Positions 53,190 to 62,300 of a stretch of DNA of 64,000 nt are shown one piece after another. Position 1 is the stretch's first letter. Each line of letters starts with the position of its first letter. Source of the stretch: Variovorax sp. (GTDB taxonomy: Bacteria; Pseudomonadota; Gammaproteobacteria; Burkholderiales; Burkholderiaceae_C); NCBI GenBank assembly GCA_025352265.1, contig JANXTS010000075.1, positions 1 through 64,000 of the forward strand. The letters run 5' to 3'. Made by a program: the position numbers and the translations under genes. The notes below the pieces were generated by a model. It searched no databases. It saw nothing but the letters and a program-made list of their open reading frames with translations, and was not told the DNA's origin.

Positions 53190-53302
53190 GAATTTGTCTC
53201 CTGAAATAGTTGTCGCAGCGCATGCGCTGACCATCATCCTAGCTTTGCAGATTTGCGATAGCAATAGACAAATACGCACTCGACCTCTGCATAATTGCAG
53301 AG
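53190..53302. promoter_or_regulatory. mmsA / lysR divergent control region with two palindromes
   Basis: Two perfect palindromes are visible in this 113-base gap. CAGCGCATGCGCTG lies at 53216-53229. CTCTGCA-TAAT-TGCAGAG lies at 53285-53302 and ends directly at the lysR start codon. A further TTGC-GATA-GCAA repeat lies near 53252-53263. The layout suits control of mmsA and autorepression of the LysR gene by its product. Confidence 0.5.
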
Positions 53303-54199
53303 ATGGACTGGGACAACCTACGGTACTTTCTCGAACTCGCGCGCTCGGGCACCTTGCAGAGTGCCGCGCGCCGGCTGGAGGTCGATCACACGACCGTCGC
53401 GCGCCGCATCCAGGCGCTTGAAAAGCAGGTCGGCTCACCGCTCTTTTCACGCGAAGCTGATGGACATCGGCTGACCGAGGCGGGTCGACGACTGCAGCCG
53501 CAAGTCGAGGCGATGGAAGGCGCGTTTCGCGCCGTCGAAAGCGCGGCACCCGCATCGCAAGAAGGCCTGTCGGGCGTGGTGCGCATCGGCGCGACCGAAG
53601 GCTTCGGCACCATCGTGCTGGCGCCGCAGCTCGCGCTCTTCGCGGGGCAACATCCGAAGCTGATGATCGACCTGTTGGCGATGCCGCGGCTGGTGCACCT
53701 GTCGCGTCGCGAGGCCGACATCGTGATCTCGCTCGAACGCCCGGCCCGCGGGCCGGTGCTCGTGACCAAGCTCACCGACTACACGCTGCGGCTCTATGCA
53801 TCGAAGAAATACCTGGCGAAGCACCCGCCCATCAAGGCGCGCGAAGACCTGCGCGGCCACACCTTCATCAGCTATGTCGACGACCTGCTGTTCAGCAAGG
53901 AGCTGCAATACCTCGACGAGTTGTACAAGCCCGATGCCTTCGCGTTGCGCAGCACAAGCGTGCTCGCGCAGTACGAAGCCACCGCGGCAGGTGCAGGAAT
54001 CGCGGTACTGCCGGCGTTTATCGCGGGCCGCGACAAATCATTGCGCCACGTGCTGCCCGATCAGCCGCAGGCGCAGTTCACCCGAAGCTTCTGGATGTCG
54101 ATGCCGGCCGAAACCAAACACCTTGCGCGCATGCGGGCCGTGTGGGATTTCTTGCGGCAGACCGCCGAAGAGCAGAGGGACGTGCTGCTGCCGGACTGA
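53303..54199 (+). CDS. LysR-family regulator, probable controller of the mms operon
   Basis: A 298-residue LysR regulator ([20 protein letters not shown]). The helix-turn-helix spans about residues 3-62 ([36 protein letters not shown]). The effector domain runs from about 88 ([20 protein letters not shown]). It is divergent from mmsA, and a perfect palindrome touches its start codon. Regulation of valine catabolism is inferred from position; no effector is known. Confidence 0.88.
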   Translation: MDWDNLRYFLELARSGTLQSAARRLEVDHTTVARRIQALEKQVGSPLFSREADGHRLTEAGRRLQPQVEAMEGAFRAVESAAPASQEGLSGVVRIGATEGFGTIVLAPQLALFAGQHPKLMIDLLAMPRLVHLSRREADIVISLERPARGPVLVTKLTDYTLRLYASKKYLAKHPPIKAREDLRGHTFISYVDDLLFSKELQYLDELYKPDAFALRSTSVLAQYEATAAGAGIAVLPAFIAGRDKSLRHVLPDQPQAQFTRSFWMSMPAETKHLARMRAVWDFLRQTAEEQRDVLLPD

Positions 54200-54223
54200 G
54201 CGCGCAGCGAGCGGGCGTAAAGC

Positions 54224-55621
54224 TCAAAGCCAGCTCGCCGAATGACTCCCCGGTGGCATCGATGGCTTGCGCCACAACGCAGGCGTGCGCGACAGCTGCG
54301 CGCTGTGTCGCACAGCCCGGAGCAGGCCGAAGCCCGACTCCGACGTCTCCAAAAACGGTGCCAGCTCCGGCCGCGGTGCCGACGGCCCGTTCGGCACGCG
54401 GCCGAGCGAGCGCAACCACTGCGCGGTCTGCGCGAGCGAGACCTGCACATGCCAACTGCCGCCCTCGCGTTGCTGGCGCCAGAGGGCCGCCGCCGCGCCA
54501 AAAGCGATGAGGTAACCGGTCGCTTCGTCGAGTATCTGCATCGGCATCGGGCGTGGCTTGCCGTCGCCGGCGGCCTCACCCTCGGCATGGTTGAAGCCCA
54601 TGGCGGTCTGCAGCAGCGAATCGAAACCGCGGCGATCGGCCCACGGACCTTGCGTGCCGTAAGCCGACAACGATATGCAGACGATGCCGGGTCGCAGTTC
54701 AGCTAGATCGGCCGCCCCGAAACCCAGCGCGGCGAGGCCGCCCAGGTGATAGCCCTGCACGAAGACATGCGCCCCACCGATGAGCCGCTGCAAAGCGGCG
54801 CGGCCGACATCGGTGCGCAGGTCGACATGCACCGAGAGCTTGCCCCGGCTGGTATCGGCGATGGCCGAGATGTTGGGCAGCGTCGGCGAATTGACCAGCA
54901 TCACCTGCGCGCCATAAGCCGCCAGTGCCTTGCCTCCGACCGGTCCGGCCAGCACGCGTGTGAGGTCGAGTACGCGCACGCCTCCGAGCGGTCGCTGGCC
55001 TGCACGCAGTGGCGGCAACGCCATCGGCCGCGCGGCGTTAAGTCCGGCGTCGTCACCGATTCGCTCGATGGTGAAGAGCGGCTGCCGCGCCAAAGCTTGC
55101 GCATGCGGGGTGGCATCCCATTCGTCGAAACTGCGCAGCGCTGCGACCACCAGGCCGCGTCGCGCCGCGGCTTCCTCGAAATCGAGCGCACGCCAGTCCC
55201 GAAGTGCCTGTTCCGCATCGGCGCGCTGCGCGGTCGTGGGGTCCAAGCCCAGCAGCGCCAGTGCGCCGTCGCGATGGTGCGCGAAGTTGGCATGCACGCG
55301 CACGTGCCCGTCGGCGCAACGGTAGAGGCCGGAGAACGCGTCCCACGGGTCGGGCGATACATCGTCGATGCTGAACCAGCCGGTGCATTCCACCGCGGCG
55401 TGAGTCATGTCGACCGCTACTTGCTGGCGCGGGGCGCCGCGCAAGTGGCCGAGTTCGCAGGCCGCGAGAGCCGCAGCGGCGATGGTGCTTTGTGCCGCGG
55501 CACCGACCGCGAACGACGAAGGGAACACCGGCTCGCTGCCCGTGAGATGCGCGCAGCCAAGCGCCTCGGCGGGCAGACCGGCGTCGGCCCAAAGTTTGCC
55601 GAGAATGTCAGGAACGTTCAC
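54224..55621 (-). CDS. CaiB/BaiF (family III) CoA-transferase
   Basis: A 465-residue family III CoA-transferase-like protein. The GTG start at 55621 has AGGAGATC upstream. The core LGGVRVLDLTRVLAGPVGGK with catalytic-type Asp near residue 230, then DLRTDVGRAALQRLI, LRPGIVCISLSAYGTQGPWA, RRGFDSLLQTAMGF and DEATGYLIAFGAAAAL, is typical. The first 200 residues are a second, more divergent copy-like half (STIAAAALAACELGHLRGAP, QVAVDMTHAAVE). Donor and acceptor acids are unknown. It converges on the LysR gene with 24 bases between. Confidence 0.85.
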   Translation of the reverse strand: MNVPDILGKLWADAGLPAEALGCAHLTGSEPVFPSSFAVGAAAQSTIAAAALAACELGHLRGAPRQQVAVDMTHAAVECTGWFSIDDVSPDPWDAFSGLYRCADGHVRVHANFAHHRDGALALLGLDPTTAQRADAEQALRDWRALDFEEAAARRGLVVAALRSFDEWDATPHAQALARQPLFTIERIGDDAGLNAARPMALPPLRAGQRPLGGVRVLDLTRVLAGPVGGKALAAYGAQVMLVNSPTLPNISAIADTSRGKLSVHVDLRTDVGRAALQRLIGGAHVFVQGYHLGGLAALGFGAADLAELRPGIVCISLSAYGTQGPWADRRGFDSLLQTAMGFNHAEGEAAGDGKPRPMPMQILDEATGYLIAFGAAAALWRQQREGGSWHVQVSLAQTAQWLRSLGRVPNGPSAPRPELAPFLETSESGFGLLRAVRHSAQLSRTPALWRKPSMPPGSHSASWL

Positions 55622-55693
55622 GTGCGATCTCCTGTTGCGTTCCGCGACCTGCGAAGTGCGACCTGCGCCCTGCGACCTGCGTCTGCTCTCGCC

Positions 55694-58021
55694 CTATTGC
55701 AGGTCGAAGTTCTTTTCCTTCACGGCCTCCGAATCGAGGCCGATCTGAACCGTGAACGTACCCGCTTCTGCCACGCGTTGCAGCTGGGCGTTGAAGAACT
55801 TGAGTTTTTCTTCGTCCACAGTGAAGCGGACGGCCTTCTCTTCGCCCGGCTTCAGCATGATCTTGCGAAAGTCCTTGAGTTCCTTCACGGGCCGCACGAC
55901 GGATGCAGCGACATCGCGGATGTACAGCTGCACAACGGTTTCACCTGCGCGCTGGCCCGTGTTCTTCACCGTCACGCTTGCTTCCACCTTGGCGCCGCGC
56001 GCCATCGTCGCGCTCGACAACGTCACATCGGACACGCTGAAGTCGGTGTAGCTGATGCCGTAGCCGAAGGGATAGAGCGCGCCGTTGGGTTCCTCGAAAT
56101 ATTGCGAGGTGTAGTTACCCGGCTTGCCCGGCGTGAACGGGCGGCCGAGGCGCGGATGGTTGTAGTAGATCGGGATCTGGCCGACAGAGCGCGGAAAGCT
56201 GATGGGCAGCTTGCCGGCCGGGTTGTAGTCGCCGAACAGCACGTCGGCAATGGCGTTGCCGCCCTCGATGCCGGTGTACCAGGTTTCCAGAATGGCATCG
56301 GCTTCTTTCTGCTCGCGTTGCAGTGCGAGCGGTCGACCATTCATCAGCACCAGCACGATCGGCTTGCCGGTGGCCTTCATCGCGGTGATCAAGGCGCGCT
56401 GGCTCTGCGGCAGATCCAGGCTGGTTCGGCTCGACGATTCGTGCGACATGCCGCGCGACTCACCCACTGCTATCACCACCACATCGGCCCGGCGTGCCGC
56501 CTTCACTGCCTCCGCGATCATTGCGGCAGGCGCACGCTTGTCCTGCGTCACCTCGGGCGAATCCCAGTTCAGGTAGTTGAGGTACTTGACGATCTCTTCG
56601 TCGTTAGTGAGATTGGCGCCGCGTGCATAGATCAGGTTCTTGCCGATCGCATTGGCAAGCCCGGTTCGCAACGTGACCGAAGCCTTGTAGTCGCCAGCCG
56701 CCGACCAGCTGCCCAGCATGTCGATCGGTGCATCTCCCAGCGGACCGACCAGCGCGACCTTGGCGGTCTTCGACAGCGGCAAGGTGTTGTTGCGGTTCTC
56801 CAGCAGCACCACGGATTTGCGCGCGGCATCGCGCGCCGCGGGCCGACTCAAGCGACTGTCGGCTTTGAGGTCCGGCGGATCGTCCGCAGCAACGCCGATG
56901 CGCACATAAGGGTTCTGGAAGAGGCCCATGTCGTACTTGGCGCCCAGCACTTCGCGCACTGCGTTGTCGATCTCCGTCATGCTGACTTCGCCCGACTTCA
57001 CCAGGCCCGGCAGTTCCTTCAGGTAGACCGAGTCGGCCATACTCATGTCGATGCCGGTCTTGATGGCGAGCTTGGCGGCGTCGCGCTCGTCCTTGGCGAC
57101 GCCGTGACGTGTCAGCTCGACGATGGCGCCGTGGTCGCTGACTGCGACGCCCTTGAAGCCCCAGTCCTTGCGCAGCAGGTCCTGCATGAGCCAGGTGTTC
57201 GATGTCGCCGGCACGCCGTTGATGGAGTTGAGTGCCACCATCACGCCGCCCGCGCCCGCATCGATGGCCGCGCGATATGGCGGCAGGTAGTCCTGGTACA
57301 TGCGCATCGGACTCATGTCGACCGTGTTGTAGTCGCGGCCGCCCTCGACCGCACCGTATAGCGCGAAGTGCTTGACCGCCGCCATCACGTTGTTGGGCCC
57401 GATCGGCAGCTTGCCCTGGAAGCCCCGGACCACGGTCTTGGCGATCTCCGAGACGAGGTACGGGTCTTCGCCGAAGCCTTCCGACGTGCGTCCCCAGCGC
57501 GGGTCGCGAGATATATCGACCATTGGCGCGAAGGTCATGTCGGCCGCATCGGCGCTCGCTTCTTTGGCTGCCGTACGCGCCATCGACGTCACCACGTCCA
57601 TGTCCCAGCTCGACGCCAGCCCGAGCCCGATTGGGAACGTAGTGCGGTGGCCGTGGATCACGTCGAACGCGAAGAACATCGGGATCTTCATCCGGCTTCG
57701 CTGGGTCGCTGCGTCTTGCAGCTGGCGGTTGTGCGGGCGGTTGACCGAGTTGAAGGTACCGCCGATCCGGCCGGCAGCGATCTCGTCGGCCAGTTGCGCG
57801 ATCGGCATTTCCGGGCCGATGCTGATCAGGCGCAATTGCCCTACCTTTTCATCGAGCGTCATCTTGCCGATGAGGTCGGCGATGAAGGCGCTCTTGTCCG
57901 ACATGGAGACTGCAGGCACCGTGGCGGGCGCTGTCTGGGTGAAAGCCGGCGCGCTGGCGAGACCGGCCAGCAAGGCCATCGACAAAGAAAAACTCGCGGA
58001 CAACTTGAACGACAACTTCAT
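55694..58021 (-). CDS. bglX: Periplasmic beta-glucosidase, GH3 family (BglX-like)
   Basis: An exported 775-residue glycoside hydrolase family 3 enzyme. ATG 58021 has AGAAGG upstream. A signal peptide covers about the first 30 residues (LSMALLAGLASAPAFTQTAP). The catalytic (beta/alpha)8 domain includes MTFAPMVDISRDPRWGRTSE and AVKHFALYG, and the nucleophile Asp in GFKGVAVSDHGAIVELTRHG near 277. The C-terminal sandwich has VVIAVGESRGMSHESSSRTS, and a fibronectin-III-like end (VEASVTVKNTGQRAGETVVQ). It releases terminal beta-linked glucose in the periplasm. It diverges from opgG, so both may act on periplasmic glucans; that link is inference. Confidence 0.92.
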   Translation of the reverse strand: MKLSFKLSASFSLSMALLAGLASAPAFTQTAPATVPAVSMSDKSAFIADLIGKMTLDEKVGQLRLISIGPEMPIAQLADEIAAGRIGGTFNSVNRPHNRQLQDAATQRSRMKIPMFFAFDVIHGHRTTFPIGLGLASSWDMDVVTSMARTAAKEASADAADMTFAPMVDISRDPRWGRTSEGFGEDPYLVSEIAKTVVRGFQGKLPIGPNNVMAAVKHFALYGAVEGGRDYNTVDMSPMRMYQDYLPPYRAAIDAGAGGVMVALNSINGVPATSNTWLMQDLLRKDWGFKGVAVSDHGAIVELTRHGVAKDERDAAKLAIKTGIDMSMADSVYLKELPGLVKSGEVSMTEIDNAVREVLGAKYDMGLFQNPYVRIGVAADDPPDLKADSRLSRPAARDAARKSVVLLENRNNTLPLSKTAKVALVGPLGDAPIDMLGSWSAAGDYKASVTLRTGLANAIGKNLIYARGANLTNDEEIVKYLNYLNWDSPEVTQDKRAPAAMIAEAVKAARRADVVVIAVGESRGMSHESSSRTSLDLPQSQRALITAMKATGKPIVLVLMNGRPLALQREQKEADAILETWYTGIEGGNAIADVLFGDYNPAGKLPISFPRSVGQIPIYYNHPRLGRPFTPGKPGNYTSQYFEEPNGALYPFGYGISYTDFSVSDVTLSSATMARGAKVEASVTVKNTGQRAGETVVQLYIRDVAASVVRPVKELKDFRKIMLKPGEEKAVRFTVDEEKLKFFNAQLQRVAEAGTFTVQIGLDSEAVKEKNFDLQ

Positions 58022-58239
58022 CAAATAACCTTCTGTGATCGGCAGCTGCTTAAAGACTTGTCTCGCAGTGCCGGTGCGTCTCTTTGGGCAATCCGTCGAT
58101 GCTAAGCTAAAGACTTATACCGCCAGCAGTCACCCGCAGTCACCGATGGCTGGCCTCGAATTTGCGAGATGCTCGCAACCGCACGCGACCCTGCCCTACG
58201 CCATCGCGCCTTGTCTATCGCGCCTTCTGGATCTATCCG

Positions 58240-59940
58240 ATGTTGCCCACTGCCGCACTCCGAAGAACAAAGCCTTTTGCCCGCTTCGTTTCTGTTCCCT
58301 TCGTACTGTCTTGCCTGATGGCTTTGTCGAGTGTTCTGATCGCCGGCCGCGCACAAGCGTTTTCGCTGGACGACGTGACGGCCAGGGCGCGCGACCTGAT
58401 GGACAAGCCGTACGTCGCGCCGGCCAGCAACCTGCCACCGGTGTTCAGCAACATGCAGTTCGCCGACTACCAGAAGATGCAGCCGCTGATCGACAAGTTC
58501 GAGTGGCGCGACAAGGGCACGCCGTTCAAGCTGAGCTTCTATCACCAGGGCATGCAGTTCAACGCGCCGGTCAAGATCAGCGAGATCGTCGGCGGCGACG
58601 TGCAGGAGATCAAGTACGACGCCAGCCGCTTCGACTTCGGCGACCTGAAGTTCGACAAGGACGCCACCGCCAAGCTCGGCTATGCGGGCTTTCGGGTGAT
58701 GTACCCGATCAACCAGGACGGCAAGGACGACGAGATCATGAGCTTTCTCGGCGCCAGCTATTTCCGCGTGATCGGCAAGGGCCAGGTCTATGGTTTGTCG
58801 AGCCGCGGACTGGCCATCGACACGGCATTGCCGGCACCTGAAGAGTTCCCCAACTTTCGCGAGTTCTGGATTCAGCGGCCCAACCCGCAAGACAAGCAGC
58901 TGGTCATCTACGCCCTGCTCGATTCACCCCGCGTGACGGGTGCCTACCAGTTCATTCTGACGCCCGGCAAGGATGCGGTGCTTGATGTGCAAGCCAACGT
59001 GTTCATGCGCGGCGACGTCAACACGCTCGGCATCGCGCCTTTGACCAGCATGTTCCTGTATGGCCCGAACCAGCAGAGCGAAAAGCGCAACTTCCGGCCC
59101 GCCATCCATGATTCGAACGGGCTGGCAATCCACACCGGCAGCGGCGAATGGTTGTGGCGTCCGCTCAACAATCCGCGCAATTTGTCGATCAGCACTTTCC
59201 AGGTAGAGAACCCGTTGGGCTTCGGCCTGCTGCAGCGTGGCCGCGAGTTCTCGCGCTTCGAAGATTTAAAAGACCGCTATGACCAGCGCCCGAGCGCCTG
59301 GATCGAGCCGCAGAGCAAGTGGGGCAAGGGCAAGGTCGAGCTGGTAGAAATCCCGACGCCGGACGAGACCAACGACAACATCGTCGCCTTCTGGACGCCC
59401 GACGTGCAGCCGAAAAAAGGGCAGGCCATGCAGTACGCCTACCGCATGCACTGGACGACCGACGAAGCCGCCCTGCACGGCCAGGACAACGCTTGGGTGC
59501 GGCAGACATTCAACACCGCCGGCGAGTTGATGCAGCCCAACCTGATCCGCAAGCTCGATGGCAGCACCGCGCTGCTGGTCGACTTCGAAGGGCCGGTACT
59601 GGCCAAGTTGCCGGCCGATGCCGCGGTAACGGCGCAGGTCAGCGTCGGCGACAACGCTGAGCTGCTGGAGAACGTGCTTCAGCGCAACACTGCAATCAAC
59701 GGCTGGCGACTCACATTGCGGGTGAAGGTAAAGAACCCCGACCAACCAGTGGAAATGCGCGCTGCGCTGCGGCAGGGCGACAAGCCGATCAGCGAAACGT
59801 GGAGCTATCAGATCCCTTCGAATCCAGCGCCGGTGACGGCAGTGGCGCCAGCATCGGCCGCAGCTACCGTGCAGCCGACCGCGCCAGGCCCTGCGCCCGC
59901 TGCCGCGGACGTCCCCGCAGCGCCCAAAACAACGCCCTGA
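58240..59940 (+). CDS. opgG: Periplasmic glucan biosynthesis protein OpgG/MdoG
   Basis: A 566-residue exported protein required for osmoregulated periplasmic glucan synthesis. ATG 58240 gives a signal peptide ([20 protein letters not shown], cleaved after GRAQA near residue 34). The mature part starts [20 protein letters not shown], contains [33 protein letters not shown] and [20 protein letters not shown], and ends in an Ala/Pro-rich tail of about 40 residues. No twin-arginine motif is seen, which favours OpgG over OpgD. The usual partner opgH is not in the window. Confidence 0.9.
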   Translation: MLPTAALRRTKPFARFVSVPFVLSCLMALSSVLIAGRAQAFSLDDVTARARDLMDKPYVAPASNLPPVFSNMQFADYQKMQPLIDKFEWRDKGTPFKLSFYHQGMQFNAPVKISEIVGGDVQEIKYDASRFDFGDLKFDKDATAKLGYAGFRVMYPINQDGKDDEIMSFLGASYFRVIGKGQVYGLSSRGLAIDTALPAPEEFPNFREFWIQRPNPQDKQLVIYALLDSPRVTGAYQFILTPGKDAVLDVQANVFMRGDVNTLGIAPLTSMFLYGPNQQSEKRNFRPAIHDSNGLAIHTGSGEWLWRPLNNPRNLSISTFQVENPLGFGLLQRGREFSRFEDLKDRYDQRPSAWIEPQSKWGKGKVELVEIPTPDETNDNIVAFWTPDVQPKKGQAMQYAYRMHWTTDEAALHGQDNAWVRQTFNTAGELMQPNLIRKLDGSTALLVDFEGPVLAKLPADAAVTAQVSVGDNAELLENVLQRNTAINGWRLTLRVKVKNPDQPVEMRAALRQGDKPISETWSYQIPSNPAPVTAVAPASAAATVQPTAPGPAPAAADVPAAPKTTP

Positions 59941-59976
59941 ACATCTGCATGCGCAGGGCGCTGGGCGCTATTTTTT

Positions 59977-60001
59977 GGCGCCAACTGTAGGCGCCAACTG
60001 T
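59977..60001. repeat. Two tandem copies of GGCGCCAACTGT
   Basis: GGCGCCAACTGT occurs at 59977-59988 and again at 59990-60001, a period of 13 bases, in the gap between opgG and the convergent scoB gene. A GGCGCT-ATTTTTT-GGCGCC segment just before may help to end transcription of opgG. Confidence 0.7.
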
Positions 60002-60026
60002 CGTCGCTCTTGCTCGGCTGTAGAGA

Positions 60027-60665
60027 CTATCGAATCAGCTTGACGCCGGTCTTGGCCTGAAGGGCTTCGAAGGTCACACCATCGGCAAGCTCGACGAGCT
60101 TGAGGCCTTCAGGCGTCACGTCCAGCACGGCGAGGTCTGTGATGATGCGGTCTACCACGCCCACGCCCGTCAAGGGCAACGTGCACTCTTCGAGGATCTT
60201 CAGGTCTTCGGTGCCGTCCTTCTTCTTGGCGACGTGCTCCATCAGCACGATCACGCGCTTGACGCCGGCCACCAGGTCCATCGCGCCGCCCATGCCCTTG
60301 ACCATCTTGCCGGGGATCATCCAGTTGGCGAGGTCGCCCTTGGCGCTCACCTGCATGGCACCCAGGATGCTGAGGTTGATCTTGCCGCCGCGAATCATCG
60401 CAAAGCTGTCGTGGCTGCCGAAGATCGCGCTACCTGGCAGCGTGGTCACGGTTTGCTTGCCGGCGTTGATGAGGTCTGCGTCGACCATCTCTTCGGTCGG
60501 GAACGGGCCAATGCCCAACATGCCGTTCTCGCTCTGCAGCCACACCTCCTTGTCACCGACGAAGTTGGCGACCAGCGTCGGAATGCCGATGCCGAGGTTC
60601 ACGTAGAAGCCGTCTTCGAGTTCGTGTGCCGCACGGGCGGCCATTTGATCTTGCGTCCAGGGCAT
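60027..60665 (-). CDS. scoB: 3-oxoacid CoA-transferase, subunit B
   Basis: A 212-residue beta subunit of succinyl-CoA:3-oxoacid CoA-transferase. It has [19 protein letters not shown], the catalytic Glu in [14 protein letters not shown] near residue 46, and [20 protein letters not shown]. It converts acetoacetate or another 3-oxoacid to its CoA ester with succinyl-CoA as donor. It starts one base after the scoA stop region, so the two subunits are coupled. Confidence 0.93.
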   Translation of the reverse strand: MPWTQDQMAARAAHELEDGFYVNLGIGIPTLVANFVGDKEVWLQSENGMLGIGPFPTEEMVDADLINAGKQTVTTLPGSAIFGSHDSFAMIRGGKINLSILGAMQVSAKGDLANWMIPGKMVKGMGGAMDLVAGVKRVIVLMEHVAKKKDGTEDLKILEECTLPLTGVGVVDRIITDLAVLDVTPEGLKLVELADGVTFEALQAKTGVKLIR

Positions 60666-60666
60666 G

Positions 60667-61506
60667 TCAGGCTCCTTCTTTTTTGTTGCTGGTGCCGGCA
60701 GGCACGACGGGAACAGGCATCTCGGCGCCGACGGCGGCAGCGTGTGCGATCACGGCTTTTGCCTCTTCTTTGGCGGCCGCCACATCGGCGGGCGCAGCGG
60801 CACTCACGGTTCGTTTTTCGATGCGCTTTTCAGGCGTCGCGTTGAGCACGATGCGGTGCACGTAAATGCCCGGCAGGTGGATGTCGTCGGGTGCCAGTTC
60901 GCCGACTTCGACGATCTTCTCGACCTCGACGATGCAGATCTTTCCGGCCATGGCAACGGCCGGATTGAAGTTGCGCGCCGTCAGCCGAAAGCGCAGGTTG
61001 CCGGAGGTGTCAGCAACGTAGGCCTTAACCAGCGCCACGTCCGGCACCAGCGAATGCTCCATCACGTAGGTTTCGCTTACTCCGTCGGTGATGAACTCGC
61101 GCAGCTCCTTGCCTTCTGCAACCAGCGTACCGACGCCTGTCTTGGTGAAGAAAGCGGGAATGCCGGCGCCACCCGCACGCAGCTTTTCTGCCAGCGTACC
61201 TTGCGGGGTGAATTCGAGCTCGAGTTCGCCGGCCAGGTATTGCCGCTCAAACTCCTTGTTCTCGCCGACATACGACGCAACCATTTTCTTGATCTGTCGC
61301 GTGTCCAGCAGCTTGCCGAGGCCGAAGCCATCGACGCCGGCGTTGTTCGAAATGCAGGTCAGGTTCTTCACGCCCGAATCGTGCAGTGCATCGATCAGTG
61401 CCTCGGGAATGCCGCAGAGGCCGAAGCCGCCGACCGCCAGCGTTTGCCCGTCGGCGACGACGCCTTTGAGTGCTGCGTCAGCGGACGGATAAATTTTGTT
61501 CGCCAT
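60667..61506 (-). CDS. scoA: 3-oxoacid CoA-transferase, subunit A
   Basis: A 279-residue alpha subunit with the family signature [20 protein letters not shown], then [40 protein letters not shown], and [23 protein letters not shown] 61506 has AAGGA upstream. Common members have about 230-235 residues. Here an Ala/Lys-rich tail of about 45 residues (after [10 protein letters not shown]) is added; it looks disordered. It heads the scoAB pair and diverges from the LuxR-type gene. Confidence 0.92.
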   Translation of the reverse strand: MANKIYPSADAALKGVVADGQTLAVGGFGLCGIPEALIDALHDSGVKNLTCISNNAGVDGFGLGKLLDTRQIKKMVASYVGENKEFERQYLAGELELEFTPQGTLAEKLRAGGAGIPAFFTKTGVGTLVAEGKELREFITDGVSETYVMEHSLVPDVALVKAYVADTSGNLRFRLTARNFNPAVAMAGKICIVEVEKIVEVGELAPDDIHLPGIYVHRIVLNATPEKRIEKRTVSAAAPADVAAAKEEAKAVIAHAAAVGAEMPVPVVPAGTSNKKEGA

Positions 61507-61590
61507 GGCCTGTGATCCTTGCTCGGTAAATAAAAAGAAACGGAAAGGGGTGCCGGGAATGCTGTCCAGGGCAGCGTTGCCCGGAACGAT

Positions 61591-61612
61591 ACTACGTAGC
61601 CTTGTACGTAGT
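61591..61612. promoter_or_regulatory. Inverted repeat ACTACGTA / TACGTAGT in the scoA promoter region
   Basis: ACTACGTA (61591-61598) and TACGTAGT (61605-61612) form a perfect 8-bp inverted repeat with a 6-base spacer, about 85-105 bases upstream of scoA. Its right half is part of the 12-mer CCTTGTACGTAG, which recurs at 62251-62262. It is a likely operator for the neighbouring LuxR-type regulator. Confidence 0.5.
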
Positions 61613-61727
61613 AATTCGTAATCGCGGCACCCTACCCCGCTCCGGCGCCCATCGACTACCGGCTACCGGTTACCGGCTACCTTTCGAGCATGCGCCTATC
61701 GGCATGGTGCTGTAGCGCGACAGCACC

Positions 61728-62222
61728 ATGGTCGACTGCAACGCGCGGCTTTGCGAAATGTTCGGCGCACCGCGCGAGGCATTGGTCGGCCAGTCGTTTC
61801 GAGTGCCGTACCCGAGCGTGACCGAGTTCGAGCGCATCGGCAAACGCATGGAACCGATTTTGAACGCCAGCGGCCGCTACGCCGACAACCGCATGATGAA
61901 GCGGCTCGACGGGGTGTATGGAGCCCTGCGCGGCGAAACCTTCTGGTGCCACGTGACCGGGCGTGCACTCAATCGGGCAGCGCCGCACGAGTCTGGCATT
62001 TGGACCTTCGAAGACCTTGGCTCGCGCCGGTCCGTGACGGCCGAGCTCACGCCGCGCGAGCGTGAAGTGGCAGCGCATGTCATGCAGGGGCTCACCTCCA
62101 AGCAGATCGGCAAGGCGCTCGGCATCAGTCATCGCACGGTCGAGTTGCATCGGGCGCGGCTGATGCGAAGGTACAGCACGTCGACCACGGCAGAACTGGT
62201 GCAAAGGCTCATCGCCACCTGA
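61728..62222 (+). CDS. LuxR-family regulator with truncated PAS domain
   Basis: The open part encodes 164 residues. About 1-90 are PAS-like (VDCNARLCEMFGAPREALVG, FWCHVTGRALNRAAPHESGI). About 108-164 are a LuxR/FixJ helix-turn-helix (LTPREREVAAHVMQGLTSKQ, IGKALGISHRTVELHRARLM). In the same frame just upstream, FEHAPIGMVL is followed by TAG (61713-61715) and RDST before this ATG, so the PAS domain originally began earlier and is now cut by an amber codon. The remaining protein may still bind DNA. Divergence from scoAB suggests it controlled them. Confidence 0.7.
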   Translation: MVDCNARLCEMFGAPREALVGQSFRVPYPSVTEFERIGKRMEPILNASGRYADNRMMKRLDGVYGALRGETFWCHVTGRALNRAAPHESGIWTFEDLGSRRSVTAELTPREREVAAHVMQGLTSKQIGKALGISHRTVELHRARLMRRYSTSTTAELVQRLIAT

Positions 62223-62250
62223 GCGCTCGGGGAAAACCAGTAGCGGCGAC

Positions 62251-62262
62251 CCTTGTACGTAG
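62251..62262. promoter_or_regulatory. Second CCTTGTACGTAG motif
   Basis: The 12-mer CCTTGTACGTAG seen in the scoA promoter (61600-61611) occurs again here, between the LuxR-type gene and the LacI-type gene. An exact 12-base repeat within 650 bases of non-coding DNA next to a LuxR-type gene suggests a shared operator. Confidence 0.4.
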
Positions 62263-62284
62263 CAAAGCTTTCACGCACAGTTAT

Positions 62285-62299
62285 TGAAACGTTATATTT
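62285..62299. promoter_or_regulatory. Operator-like motif in front of the LacI-type gene
   Basis: TGAAACGTTATATTT ends two bases before the lacI-type start codon. A nearly identical element, TGAAACGTTTTATATTT, precedes the ABC-transporter gene at 63394-63410. The central AACGTT is the kind of palindromic core bound by LacI-family proteins. Autoregulation is suggested. Confidence 0.5.
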
Positions 62300-62300
62300 C

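Noticed and set aside
54746-57361. 871-codon plus-strand frame antisense to the CoA-transferase and bglX genes
   Set aside because: Composition (Arg, His, Val, Asp) is typical of the antisense of GC-rich genes; the minus-strand genes carry complete family motifs.
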